Origin: Ophioceras dolichostomum
Taxonomy: Eukaryota; Ascomycota; Sordariomycetes; Magnaporthales; Ophioceraceae
Direction of reading: 5' to 3'
Length of the DNA: 64,000 nucleotides
Assembly (NCBI GenBank): GCA_003049485.1
Contig: PYST01000018.1
Span: forward strand, 162,292 to 226,291
Part shown: piece by piece, positions 46,313 to 58,337 of the stretch
Layout of the letters: every line of letters begins with the position of its first letter
How positions within the stretch are numbered: position 1 is the stretch's first letter
Made by a program: the position numbers and the translations under genes
The notes under the pieces: generated by a model
Seen by the model: the letters and a program-made list of their open reading frames with translations, nothing else
Databases searched by the model: none
Told to the model about the DNA's origin: nothing

Positions 46313-48367
46313 TGAAGTGGGACGAACACACCAAAGCAGCACCGGTCCAGAAGTGCTCGCGAGGGCACAGCGGTCCCAGCGATCGCAATATTGGCTATAG
46401 TTTCTTCCCCTATCGTTCTTTCCACCCCCAACCTTATTCGCTATCACGCAAGACTAACGGACTTAGAAAGAGCTCCCTGCCTTAAGTCCAGGCCTGCAGG
46501 TTCCTTGGGTAGAGCTGCCCGCACGGCGGCACGCCTACGATATCATAACACACATAAGTACGTATAAGATCTACGTAGCAGCAGCATGGCAAGGTAGGTA
46601 GGTTAGGCTAGAGAGGAAAGGTAGGCTGATTTTGCGTGTTTCCTGCCCGTCTCTTCGCGCATCTACCTCCTATTCCCTCTCCACCACCACCACCATCTAG
46701 CGGTAGATAAATTCCGAGAACGGATCGCGATCTCATGTTCCATGGATTTAAATAATATATGGGAGATGATAGTTGCTAAATTGACCAACAGATGGACGGA
46801 TAGAGTGCGTGCGCGCAACCGTGGCGATAGTATTGCTGTATTGTTTCAGCCGCCGGCGTCGAGCGCGCTCGTTACCAAATGGCTTAACGTTCATTTGCCG
46901 ATCGGAGCCTCAAGAGGAATAGCTCGTGAAATAGGTAGAGACCTAGGTATCGCGTTGACTGGGTAGAAGAAGCAAAGGGCTCGGCGTCACGTTTCTCCAG
47001 TCCCCCTATTTTTTTTCCCCGGTCCGTACAGGAACCTGCCTGTGGCGAAGCAGCACGAGAATCGAGTGGCTTTTGGAGGCTTCGGAGACGAGCATAGGTA
47101 AACCTTCGCACTCCCCCGGCCTCTTCAACCATCTTTATAGTCCGGCTTACTCAGACGGCGCGAAAGCCTTGGAGCCCGCCCGCTTTCTAGGGTAGACGAT
47201 ACGCGTTCCAACATACACTAAGCAGAGAACGAGCAGTGGGTGGCAGAGACGGGTTGGTTCGTTCGTTCTCTCGGCGTGGGCGGGGAGGGGTTTCCTGCCA
47301 GCACGGCCCAGCACGTCCAGCAAGCAGCTTGACGCCACCATATGCGCTAGACGGCCAAACTACTACATACGCTACGGCACCAAGGTTGGCCACCGAGATG
47401 GCCACCGAGAAGCAAGCAGCCAGTCAACTTTGAAAGGTGCATATCGTCCCTAAAGCTTATCTTGGAGATGGTGAAGACCCTTGTTTTCGGCTAATTTATG
47501 CCGGAACTTACCGTTTAGGCAAGGAAATGGAGAAGAATCTGATGTCAGGATCCACTGCTTGAGGGAGGCCCGGCTCCCTGGTCCTCGTCTACCTTATGCC
47601 TTGGTATATTGTTAGAACCACCCTTGCTTGGCGGCTCATCAGGGAGCTTTTCTTTTGCTCCGTTTGGGGAAGACCAGATCGCCTAAAGACGAGTAGAACA
47701 TACTGTTCATGGAAAGAAAGACATCGAGAAGAACAAGAAGACAAGGGGGCAGGGGGACGCGAGAGTGTTCGCACGCACAAAGATGGGAGAGGAGGGAATG
47801 GGATTCGATGGTCAAATGCCAGGCTCCTGGGCTGATGTGCCTGTGCTTTGTGCAAAACCCCTCCCCATCAGTTGCTCGTTCCCATGTCCTGTTTTGGGTT
47901 TAGCACGTTCGACCCATCTGCTAAGAAAAGCGCGCAGTCGAAAAAAGGCGCCGGCGCCGGCGCCGTCAAGAGGCACGCTTCAAGGGGGTAGCGCCACCTT
48001 AGCGCGACGACGTAGTCCGCCCTGGTACGGGACAAGTTATAGTAGAGTTCCGGCCTGGCCCGCCTGGAGATGGCGGCTTTTTGAAAGGTATCGGGGTCAA
48101 GATAGGTACCGAGTTGGTGCCCGCAGGCGAGGGGGCAAAGGGTTCTGAAAAAGAGACCAGACAATAAGTCTAGAGTTTTGCCCGCCTTTCCCCTCCGAAT
48201 CTCCTTCTTTCGTTCTCGGGCGAATTCTCGCGAATTCTCGCTCCCTGCTTTTTTTTGTACTTTAATTTCTACACTTTCTTTTCCACCTCCGTACGTCTTT
48301 GTTGTCCTTCTCTTTTCTCGTTCTCGCATTCGGGTTCCCGTTGCTCATCCTACATGCCTTGCCTGTG
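46313..48367. other. Intergenic region upstream of the rhodopsin-domain gene
   Basis: About 2 kb with no supportable gene. It has TAGGTAGG motifs at 46594-46603, a short GCCGGC palindromic run near 47949-47965, and a pyrimidine-rich leader (about 48180-48330) before the next start codon. Confidence 0.5.
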
Positions 48368-50461
48368 ATGTTCGTTCCCTTGAGAGCGGGCGTCGAGATG
48401 GAGACTCCTCCTCCTCCACCCCTGTCTTCGCTGGTGGAGAGGGCGACGATATACGATTTCGTGGGGGTCTACAACAACCTGAACGAACCTACCCCCGGAT
48501 GGAATCACCGGTCGACCATCCTTGGCACTGTCATCACTTTTATGGTCTGTGTTTTCTTTATTCCTGCCGTTGTCTTCGTTCCTACGTTCATTGCCTGGGC
48601 GGAGACCGACCTCCTCAGACCGACCGGTCTCGCCTCTCCAGTGATCTGTGATGTTATGAAGCCCCTTGAAGCCCCTTGAAGCCCCTTGAAGCCCCTTGCT
48701 CGAGCTGACCCAACCCCTTTCTGCTCCACCGGCGGCCTAGGCTCTCTCCTGGATCTTCGTCCTAGGACGATTATACACAAGACTGTTCATCCTCAGGGCT
48801 CCTTGGTGGGATGACTTCTTCGTCATACTGTTCTTGGTACGTGCTCGGAACAAGCTGAAGCTGGCTGGCAACGCGCGGCTCCTACTGACGAGGGGTGAGC
48901 CACCGCCATCGCCATGCGTTACAGATATCAGGAACGATGGGATCTATCCTCATCTGCATGTGTAAGTTGTTTGCGACCTCCCCGAAGCAGACTCCCGTGT
49001 GTCCCGATGCAGTGATGGCTTTCCCCTCTCGATGCGTGAAAAGCGAAGGAAGTTCGCATTGCTGACGACGCTTGCTTCGGCTTTCGATAGGCACCACTGT
49101 TGGCTTGGGTCAGCATTTTCTCCTCCTCTCCTTTGATCAGCTGAAGAGATACTGGTTGGTAAGGGCGTGCTCGCTCCTCTCCGCTCTGCGAGGTCTCTAG
49201 GTTACCAGGCGCGGGGAACAAACAGAAAGAGAAAACTAATGATGCCGGCGGCGCGCAGCTGTTCTATCTCGCAAACGCGACGTACTCCCTCACGGCCACG
49301 TTCATCAAACTGTCTCTTCTCTTCCAGTACCTCCGCCTCTTCGAGAAGGGCACCCTGCTACGCCGCATCACGATCGGGGCCATCGTCGTGGTCGTGATCT
49401 GGGGCATTTTCTGGGCGGCCGTGGGCTGGTTGCCGTGCTGGCCGGTCCCCATGATTTGGAATGGCGGCCGTCTCGACAACGGCCACTGCTGGGGCTATGG
49501 GGGCGCGGACGTCGACTTCTTCGTCGGCATCTACGAGGCGCAGTCGGCCAGCAACGTAATACTCGACATGGTGGTGCTCAGCATCCCTATCCCACTGCTA
49601 TGGAAGCGCAAGGCGAACGGCGAGGGCGGGGAGCACTCGCGCGCCAGCCTCCTGGCCCTGCTGTTCATGGGCGCCGTGGTCAACACGCTCGCCATCTGGC
49701 GCCTGGCCACGCTCGTCGAGCACCGCGCCGCCACCTGGCCCACCCTCGACCCGACCTGGTACGGGCCCGTCACCATCATCCTGTCGTGCATCGAGGTCGA
49801 CCTCGCCTGCATCACCGCTGCCATGCCCGTCTTCTGGCCGGTGCTCAGCTCCAGGATCGGCCAGATTTTCGTCGTCCAGGAGGTCACCATCACCCACCAG
49901 GTCCGCACCTCGATGGGCCCGTATCCACGCGACAGCAGGGGCAGCAGCGGCGGCAACGGCACAGACGACGCACGCTGCAGCGGGGTGGTGTCTTGGCCCT
50001 CGGGCTGCGAGGATGATCACATCGAGCTGCGCAGCAGTCCCGGCTCCGGAGCCGGAGCCGCTGGTGGCCATGGCGGCACCAAGTTCCACTTCGGCTGTTG
50101 CCGGAAATACAGCCGAGCGGGCAGCGAGACGAGCGGCGGCGGCTTTAGTGCCGGGTTTAGTGTCGCCGACGCGAGCGAACTCGAGGCGTCGTCATCGTAC
50201 ACCAATCACCACGAGCCCGACAGGATGACAACAGCGCCGTCGTCGGTGGTGGGAAGCAGCCAAGATCTGGGAGGAGGGGGCAGGCAGAGCAGGCAGAGCA
50301 TGGAGGGCAGGTCGAGCCACTACAGAGACAGCTTCATCATCAACAGCGTTGACCCGTTGCGCGAGGCGCACAAAAACGTTGTCACGCACATATCATCGAG
50401 CCATACCCACAACCAGCCGGGGGAGAGGAGAACGTATAGGCCAAGGCCGTTTCCTTTCTAA
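48368..50461 (+). CDS. Fungal rhodopsin-domain (Pth11/SAT4-like) seven-transmembrane protein
   Basis: Five exons: 48368-48544, 48741-48836, 48925-48961, 49091-49158 and 49259-50461, giving 526 aa. The joined reading gives the family pattern: RSTILGTVITFM|ALSWIFVLGRLYTRLF, LRAPWWDDFFVILFL (the WDD signature), SGTMGSILICM|CTTVGLGQHF, FDQLKRYWL|LFYLANATYS, FIKLSLLFQYLRLF, CWPVPMIWNGGRLDNGHCW, then SNVILDMVVLSIPIPLLWK and VDLACITAAMPVFWPVL. About seven helices are expected. The cytosolic C-terminal tail (about 180 residues) is Ser/Gly-rich. No CFEM domain is present. Members are plasma-membrane proteins of mostly unknown function, some proposed as receptors sensing hosts or surfaces. An alternative start is the ATG at 48398, in better context. 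Intron 1 carries four 10-base repeats. Confidence 0.88.
48658..48697 (+). repeat. Tandem repeat, 10-base unit x4 (gaagcccctt)
   Basis: Four perfect copies inside intron 1 of the rhodopsin-domain gene. Confidence 0.9.
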
Positions 50462-50484
50462 GCCTCAGTTTACCGCTGCCACCA

Positions 50485-50566
<82 letters not shown>

Positions 50567-51644
50567 CTAGTACCAAGTGATACCATTGTGCCCTTTTGCC
50601 CTTTTTTGCAACAGCTCTTTTGCCACAGACCCAGCGAGGCAACCCCTGAGGAGCAGGGAGTAGTAGATATGAGGAACGGAACTGTGTAAAACTGTGTAAA
50701 TAATAATACCAATAAATGTCATCAAAAACAACAACGTCCTTGGATACCACAGCGGTCTTGTAGGTTGGACTCCGATGGCTCCGATGGCCATGTAAGAGAA
50801 AATGATTAACGTGATGAGACGCTTCGCCCGATTGACATCTTCAGCGAAAGTCTACCTAAGGTAGTCCATCCAACGGTCATTCGAATCCGGGAGCAGCAAT
50901 CAGCCGGTTCCGTCTTGCGTTTCTTTTTGGTATGACAGGAAAACATTCTGCTCCAAAAATTGGCTGCTGACCTTGGTGAAACCAACTGCCTAGGTACCTA
51001 CCTACCCAGAGTGGTGTATCTGATCGAGTAATAGCAGAAGGAAGTAGATAGATTCCTCAGGCAGTCTTTAGCCTTTTCGAATCTGGCAAATCCGAACGCC
51101 TCTGGCTTGCCAGGCACCTCCAGAGGCCGAGCAGGCGCTGGCTTCGTCCGGCTGTGTCCGGCTGGTGGAGATGGGCTGGCGCGCGTGCGCCTCGACGGCG
51201 TTCACGACCGACGACAGCCACCATCACAGCCAGCATCCTCCTCCACATCCAAATTCACAGGCGTGCACGGGAACTACTGGCACCGAAAGCTTGAGCGGGT
51301 GTCCATACAGGTGTCGAAAAACCGGACGCAACCAGACGCGCCACTTGTGGCTGCACGTGGTGATGCCGGGAGGGACTTTGACGCCTCCTTTCAGGAGGCG
51401 GGTTGGTCGGTAGATCTTCAACTGAGCCGGAAGCAACGGACAAAAATCATCGCTGTGACCAAGTGCAAGCCCCCAAAAGAAACAAAACTCTCGGCCGAAA
51501 CTCCCGGGCTCCCAAGACAAAAATCCTTAAAAAGAAGCACCGCTATAGAGCCCAGAAGATGACCCTGTCTTTTCATGTCCTGTCATGTCAAGTGTCCGTC
51601 CTCCTCCTCCTCATCCTCCTCATCCTCCTCGTCCGCTTTAAAAA
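50462..51644. other. Convergent region between rhodopsin-domain and copper-transporter genes
   Basis: Holds a long CT microsatellite right after the rhodopsin-gene stop, a CCTAGGTACCTACCTACC motif at 50989-51006 and CTC/CCT repeats at 51601-51630 near the copper-transporter 3' end. No gene is supported. Confidence 0.5.
50488..50564. repeat. (CT)n microsatellite
   Basis: Uninterrupted CT dinucleotides for about 77 bases, starting 27 bases after the stop codon of the rhodopsin-domain gene and so probably in its 3' UTR. Confidence 0.95.
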
Positions 51645-52378
51645 CTAGCACGGAAGCCATTCCGGCTGCTTCGCTTGTCCGGACCAGAGACCCGACGTCA
51701 ACGTGCCGAGAAACACGCCGCCGAGAACAGATGCGAAGTAGCCCACGTTCATCGTCATGACCGCCAGCATCCTACAAACAAACACCATGGACATGTTGTG
51801 TTTCGGATTAGCTAGCTATCTATACCACTTCGCCACGGCCAGGCCGCTCCATCTCCACGGGAAATGCAGGGAGGAAAGAAAAGCAGGAAGCGCACTTACA
51901 GGAGATATCCTAACCCGACGATGACCACCTCCACAGCAGCCTTCTCGACGTTTCTCCACAACTTAGGAGAAGAAGAACAAGGCCTCCTCCTCCTCTTCCT
52001 GTTGTCGTTACTGTGATCGCCGCCTTCTCTGCTGCTGCTGCTGCTCCTGCTCCACCGCCTCTCGTCGAGCACGGTCTTCGCGCTCATCAGATGCCTCGTC
52101 GCGACGGCCAGGGCGACGAGGAAGACGCACGTCGCCGCGTACTGCGCCGTGGTCGATGGACTCCAGGAGGAAGAGAAGAGGTGCGTCGTCGTGGAGCTGA
52201 AGAATATCACCGGCATTCCCGCAGGATGGTGCGAGTCGCCGCCGTGGCCGTGGTAGTAAGGGTTGAAGTAGTCGGCGTGTGCGTTATTCTTCGCCGTCGT
52301 CGTCGCGGCGAGCGCCGTCGCGGATGTTGTGGCTGCAGCTGCCATGGTGGCGTGCAATGGCTCGGAGGAAGCCATCAT
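51645..52378 (-). CDS. Ctr-family copper transporter
   Basis: Two exons: 52378-51900 and 51771-51645 (intron GTAAGT...TAG at 51899-51772), giving 201 aa. The exon join restores GYLLMLAVMTMNVGYF, which contains the Mx3M copper-relay motif of Ctr transmembrane helix 2. Helix 3 has GGVFLGTLTSGLW with the GxxxG packing motif. Helix 1 is AQYAATCVFLVALAVATRHL after a GMPVIFFSS segment. The N-terminus is His-rich (YYHGHGGDSHHPAGM) rather than rich in the Met clusters of high-affinity Ctr1, suggesting a lower-affinity or vacuolar-type member. Ctr proteins form trimers that pass Cu(I) across membranes; a metalloreductase usually supplies Cu(I), and one lies divergent about 3.3 kb away. The loop between helices 1 and 2 is long and basic (NRKRRRRP). 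It ends CLPxxx-free, in EWLPC. Confidence 0.92.
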
Positions 52379-52771
52379 TTTTTTCTGTCTTTGTTCTTTG
52401 TTGTTCGGCCAGTCAATAGCGACAAGACGAGATGGAAGGTCCTATCTCGTTGCCTCTGCGGGCGTTCAGTGAATGACTTGCAGAGGAAAATGGACGAGCC
52501 CAGGACATGGACACGGGCCTGGCCCGCGTTTGTAAATGTATGTGGCTGGCCGGTTTGCTGTCTGGAATGGGTTGATGATGCTAGGACTCGAGGTCTGCTC
52601 GTCAGTCAAACCCTACAAACGATGCGATCCCGTTTGAAGATTCGAGAAATAGAAGACTGACGCCGCTGTTCGTGTCGGGGTTGGAGGAATTTAGCCATCA
52701 AAAGAAACGAAACCTTTTGGTAAACATTTCCTGATATAGAATTTGCAAGAAGGGAAGGAATAGAAATTCGA

Positions 52772-52778
52772 GAGCAAA
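52772..52778 (-). promoter_or_regulatory. Possible copper-response element (TTTGCTC) upstream of the Ctr gene
   Basis: TTTGCTCT in the transporter's orientation, about 395 bases before its ATG, matches seven of eight positions of the Mac1-type TTTGCTCA element. One 7-mer match in 3 kb is expected fairly often by chance. Confidence 0.25.
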
Positions 52779-54383
52779 ACAGCACACTCTGGAAGGCGTG
52801 ATGTTCGAGAGTAAGGCGAGGCATGGTGTATTTCCGGATTAGGACATTCTCTTACTGTGACAATGAGGCAAGCAGGCGCACCACGTGCGGGCGAAATCAA
52901 AAGCACTGGACCACAGCCTTCGCGAGTCAGCCCACAGACACTCGTGATAGAAACCACGAGAGCCCAGCGATTACTTGCTAGTGTAGGTATTTCAAAAGCA
53001 TGGAGTGTTGAGATTTGGCCATTTCCTTTGTTGCGTTGTATGCAAGAAGCCCATGGCAGCGCATGTTTGAGCAGGTTTAAAATGAGATTCCTCCCCACAA
53101 AACTGCGACGGGGGGGATTGATGATATTGAATCCTGCCCCTCTTTCTCTCTACCCGTCTTCGACCTCCTTACTTATCCTAAGGTCTCTCCTGTGCTTCTG
53201 ACCACGAACTTGATCCATTCCGCCGTACGGACGTACTGTTGAGAAGAAATTAGACCGACTGCGGGTGTTCTAGCTGTTTGTTTGTCTCGCGCCTACGATC
53301 AATGTGGGGATTCGGAACACCTGGGACTCAGCGAAGTCGTACATGCCAGGGGCTTGTAAGTCAGGGGCACTCAGGGGCAAACAAAGAGCAGAGGTAACAC
53401 ACAAGACTCAGAACGCCCGCCTTGAACCATACACTACCTTGCTAATATTATATGGCTTTTGCTTCTCTGCTTCTCTGATCTAGACTACATAACGCGGCCA
53501 TCAAGAAAGTGCCGATCTGGTGATTGTCACTTAGGCAACTAATTCACAGGCCCAGCCAACACCTATCGGTGGCCTCACGGAGAATGCCTGTGGCCAGAGG
53601 GTCAACGTACAAGACGAGGGGCTTGTATCCCGTGGCAGCCGTCGTGATAATTACACTTGATCATCCAAGGACGACGGCCCGGACAGATCAGGAAACAAAA
53701 AAAGGCGATCATCACCAACCAGCTGAGCCAGAGTGGAAGACCAACCACTACTCCAAGAATCTTCTCAAGCATGGAAACCAGCAAGAGATATCTGGAGCGA
53801 ATCACGCAAATAAGCGTACAAAGGATTACAGCAATGTTGGAGGTGCCACAACGTCAGATTGGCCAGTGTCCTGATGAGTGGCGTCTTGCTGCATAGAGCA
53901 ACATAACTCTGTCGGCCATATATCGAACAAGCCGACTGTCAGTGTTTTAATCGACGGCGGCAGCAGCAGCGATGGATTGCAGCACTCCAGTGGTCGATAA
54001 GGAAGCTCGGGGGAGAAGTAGTCCTAGGCGGTCGTATTGCCTGGGGTCAAAATCCGCTCAAACATGCTCTCTTCAACCCTCCATTGGTTGCACCTATCTG
54101 ATGACGCGCAGATCCAACTTGCGTGGGAATTCGGTCCCCTTTCCAGCTCTCCAGCCAACAGAGATTAGCCACGAGCTGAGCCTCATATTATCTATCGGCT
54201 GCAAAGAGACGATCCAAGGCGACTCTAGCATCACTAGAGGATCATCCACCGACTTTGCGTCAAACAAGCAGAGAACACGCCGGCCGCCCCCTGTACAGAC
54301 TTTGGCGTGTCCGTGGGGTTGACTACGGCTGCGTGGGAACGCGAGATACAAACGACCGTTTACTGACCACTGCGTGGCCTAAA

Positions 54384-54629
54384 GAAACCCCCGGGCACTG
54401 CCTCTGGGGTTTTTCAAATCTCTGCGCCTGTCGAACCTGGATTTGCAACGATACATTGGGGGGATGTACCACACAATCAGATGGAGAGGGTCTCAGACGC
54501 ACCGCGTCTCCCCGCCCGAACAAGTGCCTCCAAGAGCAGCACACTTCACTCGAGGGTTCCTGCTGTACAACTCTCGATTATATGACTCTGGAACAAGGAG
54601 CAGTCGAGATGGCCTCAACATGCCCATGA
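54384..54629 (+). pseudogene. Cys-rich coding-like fragment
   Basis: The frame ending TGA at 54629 holds about ten cysteines in its last 78 residues (GHCLWGFSNLCACRTWIC, GGCTTQSD, SCCTTLDYMTLEQG, MASTCP). This looks like part of a small secreted cysteine-rich protein. There is no signal peptide or credible start close by; the in-frame ATG at 54255 precedes unstructured sequence. It may be a remnant or the last exon of an unrecognised gene. No family is recognised. Confidence 0.25.
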
Positions 54630-55480
54630 GCTCCTGTGCACAGCGTGACTAGGGCGATGGATATCAGAACACCGCATATCCTCGTGCAGCTAGTTTTCGT
54701 CGTGTTGTTTACTCCCTTGGCTTATGACAGGGCGTCTATCTGTTGCGCCCAGGGTCGCTGGTGATTGAAGAAATCTAGCTATCGTCAGTCTCCGCGATGG
54801 CACGGAGAGGAGCCAAGCCAGTGGAGTCCTCGCCGCCGCCGCCTCCTTGTCGGGCGAGATGTCCATCAAGGCCTACAATTCGCTCCCATCGCGTGTACCA
54901 GCCATTGCCAACGCCGACGACACGAGTCCACGACGATGTCAACCTGCTTGCCATGCGAGTCGCGCGAGCTGCTGACCAGGAGGCAGGAGTTGCACAGGGT
55001 GTCTCATACTAATATCCCTTTCCTCTAGCGCATCCCGACATCACTCCCGTCCATCACCACTCTGTATGACACCAAACTCTCTCCACCTCTGCTCTGCTTG
55101 TCCACCGGCTACACTGGGACATACAAGACTCGGCCCAGTCGCAGCTACCCGAGTCCGTCCCCGTTTCTGTCGTCTTCAATGTTTCTCCCATCATCTCCCC
55201 TTTCCCTTCCCCCTTCACCCCCGCCGTCCTTCAGTTCTCCTCTCCCCCGCCTCCTGCTATCTCCCGCGCTTGCCACACAAACCCGAACCCCTCTTACTTG
55301 CTTTAGGATTGCTGGTAGGAGGAGACGGGAACCTACTTACACCGAGCGACCGAGACGGGAACAGACGGGAAACGGCGGCGGGCACAAGAAGGAGAAACAC
55401 ACAGATCAGGAGGCCACACTTACGCACACAACACACATACACATACACATACACACACTTGCTGCGAAAAGACACCTTCG

Positions 55481-55549
55481 CTTCGAGAAAACACACTCGC
55501 TTCGAGAAAACACACTCGCTTCGAGAAAACACACTCGCTTCGAGAAGAG
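55481..55549 (+). repeat. Tandem repeat, 19-base unit x3.6 in the ferric reductase leader
   Basis: Units starting at 55481, 55500 and 55519 (cttcgagaaaacacactcg) are perfect; a partial fourth begins at 55538. They lie 80-150 bases upstream of the reductase ATG, after a CACATA-rich stretch. Confidence 0.9.
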
Positions 55550-55631
55550 CGCTGGCGCGTCCACTAAGCGACGACTAAATCCAGACAGACCGGCCGACTG
55601 ACTGACCGAAACACGAACCAGAACCGGAGCC

Positions 55632-58337
55632 ATGAAGCCCTTACCCGGCGTCCCGTCCCTCCACCTCACCCTCCTCTGCCTATCAGCTCTTCTGTCTCCC
55701 CTCGCCTCCGCCTCCGGCCTAATCGGCTTCGGCATCCAAATGTACCAACCCGCATGCGCCTTCGCCTGCCGCGCATCCATAGCCTCCTTCCCGCTCTCCT
55801 GTACCATGTCCTCCTCCTCAGCCAGCGGCCACTCCCACTCCTCCTCCTCCTCCTCCTCCTCCTCTTCCACGAAGATAACGACCCCACAATGCCGCGCCCA
55901 CGACGTCCCCTTCCTCACGACGCTCGCCTGGTGTCTGAGCGAGACATGCATACGCCTCCCCGCAGCGGTAGCAGCGACAGCAGCGGGGGGAAGCACCAGC
56001 ACCAGCACCAGCACAGCCTCCGGACAAGAGCCGGCAGTAGTGCCTACGTGGGTGTTAGAGAAGTACTGGGCGGACAAATGCACCGGAAGCGCAAGAGACA
56101 AGCCGATGTGGGGGTTCGCGCGGAGTCTGGTCGCGGTCGAAGGGGTGCCTGATCGGGTTTATGGAGAGGGGGCCACTACCGGAGAAGGAGAGGGACATGG
56201 GGAAGAGGAGTCGGAGACGGAGGTGCTGAATTACACTGCGGCCGTGGACTGGAAGGCGTGGAAGGCTGAGAGGGACACGCTTGTTGCGTTTGAGTATCAG
56301 GAGGGGCAGCATTCGCTCTATGGGTAAGTAAGCAAAACCTGATCGCAGTATGCACCGTGATTCTTTCTCTTAGACTCGTCTGTTACCGACCTACCTAGGT
56401 ACCCTAACATACATACTGCATCATCGACATCTCTGCTCCCTTTTTTATACTTCACTGCCAACATATGTAGTATTCGCCGCTGACATCCACCTCACAACAA
56501 ACATCACAGGATCATCCTCCTCACCGCAACGATATCCACCCCAATCCTCCTAACATTCCTCTCCCGCCACCTCCCCATCCTCCCAACCCTCACCTCCCGC
56601 CTCGCACCCTACCTCATCTACCCTTCGCCCTTGATCCTCATCGGCCGTCAGAATCGTCACGTCCGCCCCCTCCCCTACCTCCTCGGCAACGTGCCAACCT
56701 CGGGCCAAACCCTTTTCATCACGTCCTTCCTCGTCCTCAACATCATCGTCTCCGCCTCCGGCTACGGCTCAACCGTCGCCCCTCACAGCGTCTGGTTCTC
56801 GACCCCTCGCCAAGAGACCCTCTCCTACGTCGCGGCGCGCACGGGCGTCCTCGCCTTCGCCCTGTCGCCCGCCGTAGTCCTACTAGCGGGCCGTAACAAC
56901 TTCCTTCTATTATGGTTGACAGACTGGAGCCACGAGACCTTCCTGGTGCTGCACCGCTGGGTCGCGCGCGCGTTCGCGTGCCAGCTGCTGCTGCACGCCG
57001 TGCTGGAGCTGGCGGTGTACGCGGACATGGGGAGGGGGATGCTGGAGGGGGAGCAGGGGCAGCCGTACTGGGTTTGGGGGTCCGTCGCGGCCGTGGCGGC
57101 GGGGGCGATGTTGGTGGCGAGCGCGCTGGTGTTCAGGAGGATGGCGTACGAGGTGTTTTTGGCGGTGCACGTCGTGCTGGCGCTGCTGGTGCTGGTGGGG
57201 AGCTGGTACCATGTTGAGCTGCTGTACGAGAGGAGGTGGGGGTACGAGTGCTGGCTGTACGCGGCGTTTGCGGCGTGGGGCGGTGATAGAGTCGCGCGCT
57301 TGGGGAGGGTGTTGAGGAATGGGGTGAGGAGGGCTGTGGTTGTTGAGGTGACGGGCGATATCGTGCGCGTCGACGTGCCGGGCGTGAGGTGGGATGATGC
57401 GCTTAGGCGGCGGCCGGGGAGGCATGTTTATGTTTATTTCCCGACGGTGAGACCGTACACGCCGTGGGAGAACCACCCGTTTTCGGTCGTACCGACTGCG
57501 ATGCTGCGGGCGCGGAGGGATGGCAGCGTTGTTGGGTCGTCGAGGCGGGGGGTGGCGGTCGCGGTGCCCCTGACTCCGTTCGTTGGGGGCCAGCAGCAGC
57601 AGCAGCAGCAGCATCGCCATCACCACTATCACAGTAGGGATGGAAGTAGTGTCATGGGACACAACACGGAGAAGGCGGCGCACGTTACCAGACGCAACAT
57701 GAGTGTAGACAGCGGGTCGTCTAGCAGCGGCTTGTCGTCGCCGTCGTCCTCCTCCTCCTCCTCCTCCTCCTCCTCCTCCTCCTGCTCCGGCAGCAATAGC
57801 AACAGCAGCCACAGATCGACCATGATGACGGAGGAGGAGGAAGACCTGACGACAGCAGGCATCACGCTCTACATCAAGAAGTCGAAGGGCATGACGAGGA
57901 GCCTAGTGCCCCACAACGGTCTGCTCACGCTGCTGGACGGGCCATACCCGAACAACGACAGCGGCGCCGTGCTGCGGTGCGACCGCCTCCTCCTCGTCGC
58001 GGGCGGCATCGGGATCACGGGCGCGCTGGGCTTCGCGAGCTGCCACTCGAACGTGAAGCTCTGCTGGAGCCTGAGGGAGGAGGCGGCGGGGCTGGCGAGG
58101 GACCTGGAAAACGCCCTGGCGGACATCGCCGACAAGGAGGTCAGTGTCGGCGCGCGGCTCGACGTAGCGGCCTTGCTGGACGAGGAGGAGGAGAACGGTT
58201 GGGGGAGGATTGGCGTCGTGGTGTGTGGGCCGGGAGGGCTGTGCGATGATGTGCGCGATATGGTGGCTGCGAGGGGAAGGGCCGCTGGTGCGGGCGGCAC
58301 GGTTTGGGAGCTGCAGGTGGAAGCGTTCTCGTGGTAG
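55632..58337 (+). CDS. Ferric/cupric reductase (FRE family transmembrane component)
   Basis: Two exons, 55632-56323 and 56510-58337 (intron GTAAGT...CAG), giving 839 aa. A signal peptide (about residues 1-28) precedes an ectodomain with YQPACAFACR, FPLSC and other conserved cysteines, as in fungal FREs. A block of about seven helices follows; heme-coordinating His residues lie in FLVLHRWVARAFACQLLLHA and in VHVVLALLVLVGSWYHV. FAD binding is shown by HPFSVVP (about residue 552), NADPH binding by LLLVAGGIGITGALGF (about 729), and the C-terminus has VVCGPGGLCDD. The enzyme moves electrons from cytosolic NADPH across the plasma membrane to reduce Fe(III) or Cu(II). A Gln/His/Ser low-complexity insert (about residues 590-670; CAG and TCC codon runs) separates the FAD and NADPH parts. 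Divergent from the Ctr copper transporter, so the pair may cooperate in metal uptake. Confidence 0.94.

Larger units (their letters stand above)
52379..55631. other. 3.3-kb divergent region between copper transporter and ferric reductase
   Basis: Contains both promoters. Noted inside: a TTTGCTC-type site near the transporter, a hydrophobic frame on the minus strand (53602-53805, LLLVSMLEKILGVVVGLPLW and more) that has no family match by eye, a Cys-rich frame at 54384-54629, and a pyrimidine-rich, repeat-containing leader before the reductase (about 55140-55631). No complete gene is supported. Confidence 0.5.

Noticed and set aside
46742..46966. 74-codon + strand frame
   Set aside because: Too short, no motif and no neighbouring exons.
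53602..53805. Hydrophobic - strand frame
   Set aside because: One or two helix-like stretches but no family motif, neighbouring exons or start support.
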